A stretch of 33,901 nt of DNA from an uncultured Porphyromonadaceae bacterium (GCA_947177405.1 CAMWUJ010000032.1:1-33901), one strand, 5' to 3'. Shown: positions 7,761 to 16,494, numbered from the stretch's first letter. The notes: generated by a model not told the origin, from the sequence alone. A program made the numbers and translations.

Positions 7761-10571
7761 ATGAAGAGAAATCTACTAATGCTTCTCTTTGGAATCCTCA
7801 TGGGAACGTTTGCAGCCAATGCCGAGACTTTTACCGTGAATCTTTCCAAAGCCGGAGTGGCCGATGTTTCGCTCGGGAGTCCTTATAACGACCCGGTGGA
7901 ACTGAAAGAAGGCACCAATACAGTGACCTATGACCCATCTTCTGACCGGGCCGTTTTTGTGACCCCGCTGAACGGGATGAATATCAGTGTGAAATGCGAT
8001 GGGGTCGATCTTATTATGGGAGGCGGCGGCTTCTACAGTGTGAGTATAGTAGAAGGCATGGTGCTCGACATCTCCTCGGATGAGGAGGTTCCCGAAACAG
8101 TGAGCGTAATGCTTCAGCTCAGCGACCCCGGCACCGCGTCTGTCACTACAGGAGGCGAGACAACATTGCTTTCCGAGAACTTTTATATGGATCTTTCCCT
8201 TAAAACAGGGGAATACGCCGTTTTCTCGCCGGTGGAAGGTTATAAATTTTCCGAGACATACTTCATGTTGGGTGGTGACAACCTGATTGAGAATTCTGAT
8301 GGATCGGTGAGCTATATGCCTGTAGCCAACGATTATATCATGCTCACCACCAAGAAGGAAGGTCTCGAATTCTTTGTTGATGTGCCGGCCAACGACCTTG
8401 TATATATCGGGGCGTGGGCAGAGAATGGTGACGAGCTGGGGGCAGTGGAGGTGGCTCAATGGGGCACTCCACGTGAGGCAATTGCAGCTCTCGGCACCTA
8501 TTCAATCACTTTCTGGCCTGCCGAAGGTGTTGACATAAAATCTATCAAACGTATTCAGGCCGATGGAACTGAATCAGATGTAATGTTCAGTGCCTATGCC
8601 GGCTACCGCACAGTGGTGGCAGCCGGAGATACCTTTATTGTGGACGCACTCGGGCCTGAGACCGATGTTACATTCTATGGCTTTGATAAAAGCACTTATG
8701 GTGAGCTTGACCTAAGCAGCTTTGTGGTAACAGTAGATGGTAAGAAGCTTGAACTTAGTGGAGAAAAAGCTGAAGCCAGGATTCGTATCGCACAGACAGT
8801 GGAGGTTGGCGCTGCACGTGGATATGAGTTGCCTGACTATGCACTCAGCGGAGGTTGCGGTGACAACATTGTAACCACAGGTAGTTTGCAGTCCTATCGT
8901 GTGAACCGATCCGGTGACCTCTTCCTCTATGCGAAGCCGATGAGCGGCATGATTATCAATGTGGACAATTCGGAGGCTGTGACCGTTACCGGAGCCAACG
9001 GCAACGGTGAGGTTCTAACTCTTGTAAATGGAGAGAATATGCTTGAGAGCGTTCAGAATCCTCTTAAGATCACAGCAAATCAAGGTTACGTGGTAGAGAG
9101 AGCAGTCCTCGACGGGGAGGTTCTTCCCGCAGTGGATGGATCATACGTGGCCGAGCTTCAGGAAGGTAGCACTCTTGATATCACCACCGCCAAAGAGATT
9201 TCCTCTATCCCGGTGACTATCCTCACTATGGGAGGAGAAGTGGAAGATCTTGTGATCTTGAAAAATGGAAAGCCTGCCGAATATAATGGTGAGACTCCGC
9301 TTGAAGTGAAGAAGGGTGACGAACTTCGAATCAACGCCGCTTTGGGCTCAATCATCGAAAGCCTTTCCGATATGAACGGGAATTCTGTGGAATACGACGA
9401 TTGGGATGACTATTATACAGTTACCATCACCAAGCCGGCATGTATGATCTCCGTTACATTCAAAGAGGTTGGTGAAGGTAAAGCTTTTGTAGGCTTCAGT
9501 CGTGACTCCTCTGATGTGTTAGCGCTCCTTTATGATAAGGATGGCAACCGCAACTCCGATCCCAAGCCTGCCTCTCTTAAGGCCGGTCGCACAGTAGAAG
9601 TGGATCTTGGTGATCTCGTGGAAATAACTGTATGGGGCGATGCCGTGCAACTTAAGACCGTTACTGTGAATGGAGAGGAAATCACATTCGATCCTGCTGA
9701 CAAGGTGCTCGACCGTATTGCAATCGAAGGGAAGACAGTAATAGAAGTCACTACTACCGAGAGGGAAAAATTAGTGGAAATCTGGGGGTATGACAACATC
9801 GCTGAAGAGACCGGAATGTTGATGGGTGAGATCTTCATTAACGAAGTTGGACAGAATCAGGCCTTCCTCCGTCCGGGTGATAAATATTATGTTATACCAG
9901 TGGCCAACAAGGGTTATAAATTCACCGGTTTCCGTGCAATCAGCGGTAATCCTCAGATTCCGACGCCTGTTGACGGGAAATATGAGTTTACTGTTCCCGA
10001 GGGTTACGAGACTATCACTATTAAGGGTGAATTTGAGCTTGACGAAGAGAATCCTGCCTATTTAGTGGAAGGTAACAGCCTTTACGACGATGCAATCGAA
10101 GCTGAACGCAGACTTTACGGACTCGTGAGAATTGACGATGGAACCATGCAGGGAACACTCCATGTGATGGCATACGAGGGTGAGACTGTGAAACTTCTCT
10201 TCTTCCAGAACATAGATGATTTCCCCGCTGATCAGTATTATATCGAGAGTTTCTGTCTCTTCCAGGATCCTTCCGTGCTGATTCCACAGAACTATGTTGT
10301 GAATCCAAAGGATGTGCGCTACCGCAACGTAATCTCCATCGGTGCGATAATTAAAGACAAGACCAACAGCGTGGATGAGATTGCGGTATCCGGAAGCCTA
10401 AGCTATGATAATGCAAAACAGATGGTAAGTTCCGACACTGCGGTGAAAGTGATCTCCACCACCGGATCGGTATTGAAAGAATTCGGCGCAGGTGAGAACA
10501 GTCTCGAAAGCCTTCCTTCAGGTGTGTATATCTTGAACAATGGTGTTGAGACAGTGAAGATAGCCAAATGA
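7761..10571 (+). CDS. Exported 936-residue protein of unknown family with T9SS-like tail
   Basis: I do not recognise a named family. Residues 1-21 form a signal peptide (ANA-E cleavage). The body is almost entirely beta-rich and appears to be a series of Ig-like or bacterial-repeat-like modules, with recurring segments such as NGMNISVKCDGVDL, SGMIINVDNSEAVTV and GYKFTGFRAISG. Acidic residues are frequent. Modules of this kind are common in surface proteins. The C-terminal 70 residues (TAVKVISTTGSVLKEF, then PSGVYILNNGVETVKIAK) match the long type of tail seen elsewhere in the window. It lies 23 nt after the M6 protease, so joint expression is likely. It could be a protease substrate, a partner or an independent adhesin; nothing in the sequence decides this. 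A GC-rich hairpin follows. Confidence 0.7.
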   Translation: MKRNLLMLLFGILMGTFAANAETFTVNLSKAGVADVSLGSPYNDPVELKEGTNTVTYDPSSDRAVFVTPLNGMNISVKCDGVDLIMGGGGFYSVSIVEGMVLDISSDEEVPETVSVMLQLSDPGTASVTTGGETTLLSENFYMDLSLKTGEYAVFSPVEGYKFSETYFMLGGDNLIENSDGSVSYMPVANDYIMLTTKKEGLEFFVDVPANDLVYIGAWAENGDELGAVEVAQWGTPREAIAALGTYSITFWPAEGVDIKSIKRIQADGTESDVMFSAYAGYRTVVAAGDTFIVDALGPETDVTFYGFDKSTYGELDLSSFVVTVDGKKLELSGEKAEARIRIAQTVEVGAARGYELPDYALSGGCGDNIVTTGSLQSYRVNRSGDLFLYAKPMSGMIINVDNSEAVTVTGANGNGEVLTLVNGENMLESVQNPLKITANQGYVVERAVLDGEVLPAVDGSYVAELQEGSTLDITTAKEISSIPVTILTMGGEVEDLVILKNGKPAEYNGETPLEVKKGDELRINAALGSIIESLSDMNGNSVEYDDWDDYYTVTITKPACMISVTFKEVGEGKAFVGFSRDSSDVLALLYDKDGNRNSDPKPASLKAGRTVEVDLGDLVEITVWGDAVQLKTVTVNGEEITFDPADKVLDRIAIEGKTVIEVTTTEREKLVEIWGYDNIAEETGMLMGEIFINEVGQNQAFLRPGDKYYVIPVANKGYKFTGFRAISGNPQIPTPVDGKYEFTVPEGYETITIKGEFELDEENPAYLVEGNSLYDDAIEAERRLYGLVRIDDGTMQGTLHVMAYEGETVKLLFFQNIDDFPADQYYIESFCLFQDPSVLIPQNYVVNPKDVRYRNVISIGAIIKDKTNSVDEIAVSGSLSYDNAKQMVSSDTAVKVISTTGSVLKEFGAGENSLESLPSGVYILNNGVETVKIAK

Positions 10572-10597
10572 TGAGGCTATAGCAATTCTTAATTATG

Positions 10598-10638
10598 TCG
10601 CCCCCTTCGGGACCCGGAGAAGGACCCGCAGGGGGCGA
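10598..10638 (+). terminator. GC-rich hairpin after the 936-residue protein gene
   Basis: TCGCCCCC (10598-10605) pairs exactly with GGGGGCGA (10631-10638) around a 25-nt loop that can itself fold. It is followed by ATTTCAAAT rather than a strong U-tract, so it may be a weak terminator or an mRNA-stabilising intercistronic hairpin. Confidence 0.6.
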
Positions 10639-10673
10639 TTTCAAATACATAATCAGACCTCATTCAAACCAAC

Positions 10674-12569
10674 ATGAAAAGATTTAAACTCATATCGTCA
10701 CTACTGGGATTGTTTCTCTTTTTAGGAGGAATACCCGCACATGCTGCAGGAGAGATGTCAAGCTTCGACTTCACTCTGGCCTACGATTATTTCACCTCCC
10801 TTCAGAATTCAGCCTATAAGGTGGGAGGAGAGGTGTATCAGGCCTTTGAATTCGATTCCAATAACGCAACGAATTATGCAGGATCGAGGATTACATCAAT
10901 CAATATAACCGCCGGCACATATAAAGACACAGAGACCAATACAGTGAAGAATGTGACGGTTTTCTTATCAGAAGGTCTTGATAAGGAGCCTTTCTATACC
11001 CAGAGTGGCAAGCTCGGGGAAGAGGGTGGTACCGAATATAAGATCAGTCTCGATACTCCTTATACTATTGAGTCAGGCAAATCAATAGTTGTGGGCTATT
11101 ACTTCCGACTTTCTTCCGCCGACATAAACTATATATCGGTGGATGGAGTGTATCATGACAACATAGATGGCGGATGGGTAGGCTATCGTGTTGGGAGCGG
11201 TGCTGTGGAATGGAGCAATATCTCCCATAACTACGGTAACATCTGTATGGGGTGCACCATCGAGGGTGACAACCTTGCCAAGGACGGGGTATCAGTGTTA
11301 TCGCTTGATGGTACTGAATATGCTGAGCCCGGATCTGCGTTCCAATATATTATGTATTTCCAGAACACTGCCACCAACGATGTCACATCCATGGAGGTCA
11401 GATATACAGTTGGTGACGGAGAAGCGGTGACACAGCCCGTCAACCTGTCAGAGCCCATGAAATACAATGAGCGTAAGGGTCTCCGTTTCAGCAATCTCAA
11501 GACCAAAAAATCGGGAGTAGATATTCCCGTGATATTCGAGATAACAAAAGTGAACGGCAATCCGAATACATCTTCCGACAAGAGCCGTATGAGTCTCTTG
11601 AATTGCTTCTTCCGCAAAGATGGCTTCACACGCACACATCTTCTTGAGGAAGGCACAGGCACATGGTGTAAATGGTGTCCGTCGGGCATGGTGCTGATCG
11701 ACTATGTGAAGGAGACTTTCCCCGGCGAATACGGTATTGCGGCGGTGCATGGCAACGACCAGATGCAGGTTGCTTCTACGGCTCCTGTGCGTTCACTCTT
11801 CAGCGGGTATCCCACAATTATACTTGACCGTGCCCAATTCCTTTATCCCCAGAATCAGGGAGCGAAGGAGACAATAAAAGCCTACACGGAATATTATCAG
11901 GATATCCCGGCGGTGGCCGGAATATCCACTCTTGAAGGATATAAGGATGAGTCGGGCAGTCTGAAACTCCGGACCGGGGTGAAATTTGCCGTGGGAATGA
12001 GTGGAGTGGAGCGTTACCGTCTTTCGTATTACCTCACGGAGAATGGCGTGGGTCCATACGTGCAGAACAATGAGGAATATCATAACATGCCTGCAGGCAC
12101 TATGGGAGGATGGGAGAGCAAACCCATCGATGTCACAATGCTCTTTGATGATGTGGCTTGTCTGCTGGAGGGAGATCTTGAAGGTGTGGCCGGAAGTATT
12201 CCTTCCACCATCGAGAAGGGCACAGAATATATTTATGAGACTGCCTTGCCATTGTCCACAGTAAGCAAGAATGAAGTGGATGTAATAGCTTTTGTGATCG
12301 ACCGGGCAGATGGCAGCGTGGTCAATGTGAGACAAGAAACCATTGATCTTTCGGGTGCCGGTGTGGAGACTGTTTCTTCCGACATCGCTTACCGTATAAT
12401 CAATGAGGGAGGTGTCTTGACCGTGAGTGGAGATTTTACTGCGGCCGAGGTATATAAGATATCAGGCGAGAAAGCCGGTGTCCTCAAAGGAGAGGGATCA
12501 TTGATACTCTCACCGGGAATTTACGTGGTGAATGTAGATGGGAAAGCCCGCAAGGTGCTTGTGAAATAA
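10674..12569 (+). CDS. Large Omp28-like exported protein with CKWC thioredoxin motif and T9SS-like tail
   Basis: This 631-residue protein has a signal peptide (about residues 1-25). Residues 30-200 form a beta-rich N-terminal module (GKSIVVGYYFRL, GGWVGYRVG), followed by an Ig-like segment at about 205-310. The thioredoxin-like domain starts near residue 315: HLLEEGTGTWCKWCPSG carries Cys332 and Cys335, followed by AAVHGNDQMQV and a GYPTIILDR segment. The last 60 residues (AAEVYKISGEKAGVL, then PGIYVVNVDGKARKVLVK) form a long-type sorting-like tail. It is a full-length paralogue of the next gene but carries a different tail. The likely role is thiol-disulfide chemistry or cysteine-dependent binding outside the inner membrane (inference). 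No promoter box is visible in the 102-nt upstream gap. Confidence 0.75.
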   Translation: MKRFKLISSLLGLFLFLGGIPAHAAGEMSSFDFTLAYDYFTSLQNSAYKVGGEVYQAFEFDSNNATNYAGSRITSINITAGTYKDTETNTVKNVTVFLSEGLDKEPFYTQSGKLGEEGGTEYKISLDTPYTIESGKSIVVGYYFRLSSADINYISVDGVYHDNIDGGWVGYRVGSGAVEWSNISHNYGNICMGCTIEGDNLAKDGVSVLSLDGTEYAEPGSAFQYIMYFQNTATNDVTSMEVRYTVGDGEAVTQPVNLSEPMKYNERKGLRFSNLKTKKSGVDIPVIFEITKVNGNPNTSSDKSRMSLLNCFFRKDGFTRTHLLEEGTGTWCKWCPSGMVLIDYVKETFPGEYGIAAVHGNDQMQVASTAPVRSLFSGYPTIILDRAQFLYPQNQGAKETIKAYTEYYQDIPAVAGISTLEGYKDESGSLKLRTGVKFAVGMSGVERYRLSYYLTENGVGPYVQNNEEYHNMPAGTMGGWESKPIDVTMLFDDVACLLEGDLEGVAGSIPSTIEKGTEYIYETALPLSTVSKNEVDVIAFVIDRADGSVVNVRQETIDLSGAGVETVSSDIAYRIINEGGVLTVSGDFTAAEVYKISGEKAGVLKGEGSLILSPGIYVVNVDGKARKVLVK

Positions 12570-12599
12570 ATTCACATATAATCCGAAGAATTACAAGAG

Positions 12600-12630
12600 A
12601 AGAGACTCGAGCCTTATGGCCGGGTCTCTT
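12600..12630 (+). terminator. Rho-independent terminator after the first Omp28-like paralogue
   Basis: AAGAGAC (12600-12606) pairs with GTCTCTT (12624-12630). An inner GCC/GGC (12611-12613, 12618-12620) is also present. The right arm runs into TTTCTTATGTTAT, giving a U-rich tail on the + strand. Confidence 0.75.
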
Positions 12631-12738
12631 TCTTATGTTATAAAACATATTTTTATTCATTTCGGCATTAAATGAGCGAAAAGGGAAAGAAAATGTTGAA
12701 AAAAGATAGAAAAAGATATGAATAATGAAAAAAATTGC

Positions 12739-12746
12739 TAACTTTG
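12739..12746 (+). promoter_or_regulatory. Bacteroidetes -7 box upstream of the second Omp28-like paralogue
   Basis: TAACTTTG matches TAnnTTTG fully. The -33 region is weak; ATG at 12718-12720 is the only candidate at about the right distance. Transcription would start near 12753, giving a very short leader before the ATG at 12769. It follows a terminator, so this gene probably has its own promoter. Confidence 0.6.
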
Positions 12747-12768
12747 TAAATCAAATTAATTGTAACGA

Positions 12769-14673
12769 ATGCTTATGAACAAACCATTACTAACCTTAGC
12801 ACTTGCAGCGCTTACAGCGACCGGTGCTTTTTCTATCGGACCGACGCGAGTGCAGCCGGCCGATATGGATTTTATAAAAAATCCTAATGCAGCTAACCAT
12901 TCAACCAAGACAGCAACTCGTGCAGAAGTTTCAGAAGTGGATTTCGGATATGCTGATGACCCGGCTTCAGCATTATATCTGAAAGATTCCAAAAAGGGAG
13001 ATGAGTATTATCTTGCCATTGAGATGCCCAAAGAGACAGCAGCCTCATTTGCGGGCGATGAGATCACAGGTGTCAACATCACTACCGGAGTGTATCAGAT
13101 GCTCACCGGAGCCTACACCAACCGTGTGGTGAATGTGGAGCTCTTCATCACTGAAGATCTTGAATCGGAACCTATCTATACTCAGGCAGCTACTCTTGGC
13201 AAAGAGGCATTCACAGAATACCGTGTTCCTCTTGACACACCTGTGAAGATAGAGGAAGGCAAATCATATTTTGTCGGCTACTCTTTTGTCAATCCTATCA
13301 CCAACATGTATTATCTGGCAGTCGATGGGCTCCTTAAATGTCCGGAAGCGTGCTGGGTTGGTAAGAAAGTGAATGGTAAAGTGGAATGGAATAATTATTA
13401 CGACCAGATGGGCGCATTATGCCTCAGCTTTACTGTAAAGGGAGAAAACCTTCCGCAGAACGGAGTGCAGCTTGTAGAGGCCGGTGGCAGCTTATATTGC
13501 GAACCGGGAAAGCCTTTCGAATATGGCTTTATGCTTAAAGGCGCCGGTCAAAATGCTGACCAGATTGAGATTACAGCTACAATCGGCAATGGCGCTCCGC
13601 AGGTGAAGACTATCAGCCTTGAGACATCGCTCGGATATAATCAATATGGCATTGTCTATGTTGACGGCTTCGTATGTGACCAAGAGGGACTCTCCATCCC
13701 AATGACTTTTGAGATAACCAAAGTGAATGGTGTGGATAACACCTCTTCAAGCAATACTTATTCTTCCACCATCGACTGTTATGACTCTACAAAGGGATTT
13801 CCGAGAGTGCATCTTGTGGAAGAGGCTACCGGAACATGGTGTGGATGGTGTCCTCGAGGCATTGTGCTTCTCGAATACATAAGAGAGAAGTATCCTGATA
13901 TGTTCGCTTGCGCAGCCATTCATCAGGGTGATCCAATGCAGGTCAGCTCGACCACTACATTCCTTAACAGCTATGTGGGAGGATATCCCTTTGCATGTAT
14001 CGACAGAACAGAGACTCTCCAATCTATGTCGGATAAGGAGATCGACAGCTTTGTGGAAGCGTTTAAGGCTGTACCCACTACAATGGCAATCACTGATGTG
14101 CTCCCCTCGATCGGTGAGGATGGTAAGCTGACAGTGGATGCAAAGGTTCAGTCGGGTTTCGATTTAGATAACAATAACCGTTATCGCGTGGGATACTATC
14201 TCACCGAAGATGGAATGGGTCCTTATAATCAGTCTAACAACTATGCCGGTGGCCGTTATGGTGAAATGGGCGGCTGGGAGAGCAAATCATCTTCAGTTTC
14301 AACAATATATAATGAAGTGGTAAGACTCTGTGTAGGTGGTGTGCAAGGTCTCGACAACAGTCTTCCCGACAAAATGGAAGCTGGTGTGACATACTATTCA
14401 AATGCACAAATGTCGCTTTCTGCTGTAACTTCCGACAAATTCTATATCACAGCATGGATTTTCGATAACGTGAACGGTGCGATCGTGAACTGCAAGCAGA
14501 TCGAAGTCAGCAAGTCGGGAGTGAATGATGTGGCTACCGACAGCAATACTGTGGCTCGTCGTTACTACAACCTCAATGGTGTGGAGGTGAGCGATCCTTC
14601 CAATGGTATCTATATCATGCGCAGCGTAAAAGCTGACGGATCTGTTAAGACAGAGAAAGTGATAGTAAAATAA
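12769..14673 (+). CDS. Large Omp28-like exported protein with CGWC thioredoxin motif and compact tail
   Basis: This 634-residue protein has a signal peptide (about residues 1-22). A second ATG at 12775 (MNKPLLTL) is an equally good start. It aligns along its length with the preceding gene: VVNVELFITEDLESEPIYTQ against VKNVTVFLSEGLDKEPFYTQ, VPLDTPVKIEEGKSYFVGY, and FEITKVNGVDNTSS. The thioredoxin-like active site is EEATGTWCGWCPRG (Cys358, Cys361), followed by AAIHQGDPMQVSS. Unlike its paralogue it has extra cysteines in the N-terminal module (for example Cys191, Cys195, Cys244). It ends in the compact tail YYNLNGVEV, then NGIYIMRSVKADGSVKTEKV, shared with the next gene rather than with the paralogue. 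Export and a thiol-related function are predicted; the substrate is unknown. Confidence 0.75.
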   Translation: MLMNKPLLTLALAALTATGAFSIGPTRVQPADMDFIKNPNAANHSTKTATRAEVSEVDFGYADDPASALYLKDSKKGDEYYLAIEMPKETAASFAGDEITGVNITTGVYQMLTGAYTNRVVNVELFITEDLESEPIYTQAATLGKEAFTEYRVPLDTPVKIEEGKSYFVGYSFVNPITNMYYLAVDGLLKCPEACWVGKKVNGKVEWNNYYDQMGALCLSFTVKGENLPQNGVQLVEAGGSLYCEPGKPFEYGFMLKGAGQNADQIEITATIGNGAPQVKTISLETSLGYNQYGIVYVDGFVCDQEGLSIPMTFEITKVNGVDNTSSSNTYSSTIDCYDSTKGFPRVHLVEEATGTWCGWCPRGIVLLEYIREKYPDMFACAAIHQGDPMQVSSTTTFLNSYVGGYPFACIDRTETLQSMSDKEIDSFVEAFKAVPTTMAITDVLPSIGEDGKLTVDAKVQSGFDLDNNNRYRVGYYLTEDGMGPYNQSNNYAGGRYGEMGGWESKSSSVSTIYNEVVRLCVGGVQGLDNSLPDKMEAGVTYYSNAQMSLSAVTSDKFYITAWIFDNVNGAIVNCKQIEVSKSGVNDVATDSNTVARRYYNLNGVEVSDPSNGIYIMRSVKADGSVKTEKVIVK

Positions 14674-14689
14674 AATAACCATATACTTG

Positions 14690-14730
14690 TTTTCCGGAGC
14701 TATGGTCATAACCGACCATGCTCCGGAAAA
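14690..14730. terminator. Very strong intercistronic hairpin
   Basis: TTTTCCGGAGC (14690-14700) plus ATGGTC (14702-14707) pair with GACCAT (14714-14719) plus GCTCCGGAAAA (14720-14730) around an ATAACC loop. Only T14701 is bulged, giving 17 base pairs. There is no good U-tract on either strand beyond the stem, so termination is not certain. It may instead stabilise or process the message between the two genes. Confidence 0.65.
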
Positions 14731-14756
14731 TCATATAAACCTATAAAGAAAATCGT

Positions 14757-16406
14757 ATGAAGAAAACTTTACTTTTCAGTGCGCTTTTAGCAGCTGGTAT
14801 TCCAATGTTCGCACAGACCGCTGACCCTGTGATTGTTCCCGAATTCTATTCGTCAAAAATTTCGCCTGACGGCAAGATAATAGCCAGCTATATCTACGAC
14901 CAGGTGGCTATCTATAATGTTGATACCAAGGAAATCACACGGTTTGAAGACGTGGAGATGAGTATGGGTAACGGTAACTGCATCACCAAAGATGGACGTA
15001 TAATCGTAGGCTTCACACCTATGGACCAGCCTGTGGTGATTGTGGATGGGGTGCTCAAGGATGTTGATAACCATGATTACGAGGTATTCATTCTTCATGG
15101 TATCACTGGAGATGGAAGCCGGGCTGTGGGAATAGTGCTTAATTCCAATATGGACTCAGAAACAATGTATGAACCCTTCTATGTGGAAGTATCGGCAGAT
15201 GGAACAGTGGGGAAACCCAACATCCTTCCTTATCCCAAGAAGGACTGGCTTGGCACCGAACCTCAGTATTGCTCGGCCGTATGGATCAGCAATGATGGCA
15301 AAACAATCCTCGGTCAGGTGAAGGATAATTCGGGAATGGCTGTCTATCCCATCGTTTATACCGAGAAAGACGGCGAATGGAGCTATTCACTTCCTTCCGA
15401 ATCCCTGATCAACCCCAACAAGCTTCCTTACCCCGAGGCGCCTGAGGAATTCAACCTCCAGCCTGTGGAACCGACCGACTTCATGACTCCCGAGAAGCGT
15501 GAGGCCTATGAGCAAGCAATGGCGGATTGGGCTGCGAGCGGTTATGACTACGAACTATATCCTTCCCCCGCTGAATATATGACCGATGAGGAAATCGAAG
15601 CGTATAATAAGGCTGCGGATGAATATAATGAAGCGGCTATAGCATATAATGAGAAAGTGGCTGCCTATTTTGAAGCTCTGCAAGAGATTATGAATCAATC
15701 CGTATTCTTCTTCCAGAATGGTTTTACAATGAATGGGGAAGGAACACTGGCGGCCATGAGTGCGGAAATAGAGGATCCTGATGCCGATCCTTTCGATTGG
15801 AATAGCACCACACTCAGACCAACTTATATGCTTGACCTTACCACAGGGGATCTCAAAGATGTAAGTGGAAAGGATCCGGAGGACTATCCTCTTCCCCGTC
15901 AGATTCTGAGCGATGGCACAGTGATTGGCTGCACACCGGAAGGTTTTGGCGTGCTGCCGGTAAGTTATGTGATGGGACCCAAACATGATGGATATGTGGA
16001 TTTTCCCACTTATCTTGCTACCGTGAATCCCGCCGGCGCAACTTGGCTTAAGGAAAATTTCACTAAGGAAATTGAAGAAGAGGTATATAATGACCAGACA
16101 GGAGAGTGGGATTTTATTACAAGCGAAAAACTTTTAGCCGGTTCCGTAGTGGTCAGTGATGACTGGTCGGTCGTGTCAGCCGGTATCCATGCTTACATAT
16201 ATAGTATGGATGTATCATTTGAATCATATGTCATCTTCGGTGAGGGTAGCGGTATCGAATCGGTAGCTTCGGATGCTTCTCTTGTAAGCAAGAAATATTA
16301 TGACCTTAATGGTCTGGAAGTTAAAGATCCTTCCAATGGTATCTACGTTGAGCGTGCCGTTTATTCTGATGGATCTGTAGTGACTACCAAGACAGCAAAG
16401 AAATAA
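14757..16406 (+). CDS. Exported beta-repeat protein with helical insertion and compact sorting-like tail
   Basis: This 549-residue protein has a signal peptide (residues 1-20, MFAQ). The first 200 residues show propeller-like repeats (SSKISPDGKIIASYIYD, ITKDGRIIVGFT, ISNDGKTILGQV). These look like autotransporter- or WD-type blades, but I cannot name the family. Residues about 228-312 form an acidic, alanine- and tyrosine-rich, clearly helical stretch (YEQAMADWAAS, DEEIEAYNKAADEYNEAA) inserted among the beta segments, after which the beta pattern resumes. The C-terminus (KKYYDLNGLEV, then NGIYVERAVYSDGSVV) closely matches the tail of the preceding gene. It is probably exported. It has no recognisable promoter of its own and may be co-transcribed with the upstream gene through the hairpin at 14690-14730. 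Confidence 0.65.
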   Translation: MKKTLLFSALLAAGIPMFAQTADPVIVPEFYSSKISPDGKIIASYIYDQVAIYNVDTKEITRFEDVEMSMGNGNCITKDGRIIVGFTPMDQPVVIVDGVLKDVDNHDYEVFILHGITGDGSRAVGIVLNSNMDSETMYEPFYVEVSADGTVGKPNILPYPKKDWLGTEPQYCSAVWISNDGKTILGQVKDNSGMAVYPIVYTEKDGEWSYSLPSESLINPNKLPYPEAPEEFNLQPVEPTDFMTPEKREAYEQAMADWAASGYDYELYPSPAEYMTDEEIEAYNKAADEYNEAAIAYNEKVAAYFEALQEIMNQSVFFFQNGFTMNGEGTLAAMSAEIEDPDADPFDWNSTTLRPTYMLDLTTGDLKDVSGKDPEDYPLPRQILSDGTVIGCTPEGFGVLPVSYVMGPKHDGYVDFPTYLATVNPAGATWLKENFTKEIEEEVYNDQTGEWDFITSEKLLAGSVVVSDDWSVVSAGIHAYIYSMDVSFESYVIFGEGSGIESVASDASLVSKKYYDLNGLEVKDPSNGIYVERAVYSDGSVVTTKTAKK

Positions 16407-16427
16407 ATAAATAAATTTTTCATAATT

Positions 16428-16459
16428 AAGGGGACGCAGGCTAAGGCTTTCGTCCCCTT
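16428..16459 (+). terminator. Rho-independent terminator before the RSH gene
   Basis: AAGGGGACG (16428-16436) pairs perfectly with CGTCCCCTT (16451-16459), with a 14-nt apical part that can fold further. It is followed by TGATTTTG. It closes the exported-protein block, and the promoter of the next gene begins immediately after. Confidence 0.8.
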
Positions 16460-16462
16460 TGA

Positions 16463-16494
16463 TTTTGTCAATTCCCAAGTATTTGTTAAATTTG
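16463..16494 (+). promoter_or_regulatory. Bacteroidetes promoter of the RSH-pgpH operon
   Basis: The -33 element TTTTG (16463-16467) and the -7 box TAAATTTG (16487-16494) are 19 bp apart, a full match to the Bacteroidetes primary promoter. The start should fall near 16501, giving a leader of about 15 nt before the ATG at 16516. Confidence 0.8.

Noticed and set aside
14593-16345. The 20-nt identical block as attachment sites or terminal repeats of a mobile element
   Set aside because: Both copies code for the same tail residues in frame, and no integrase or transposase lies between them.
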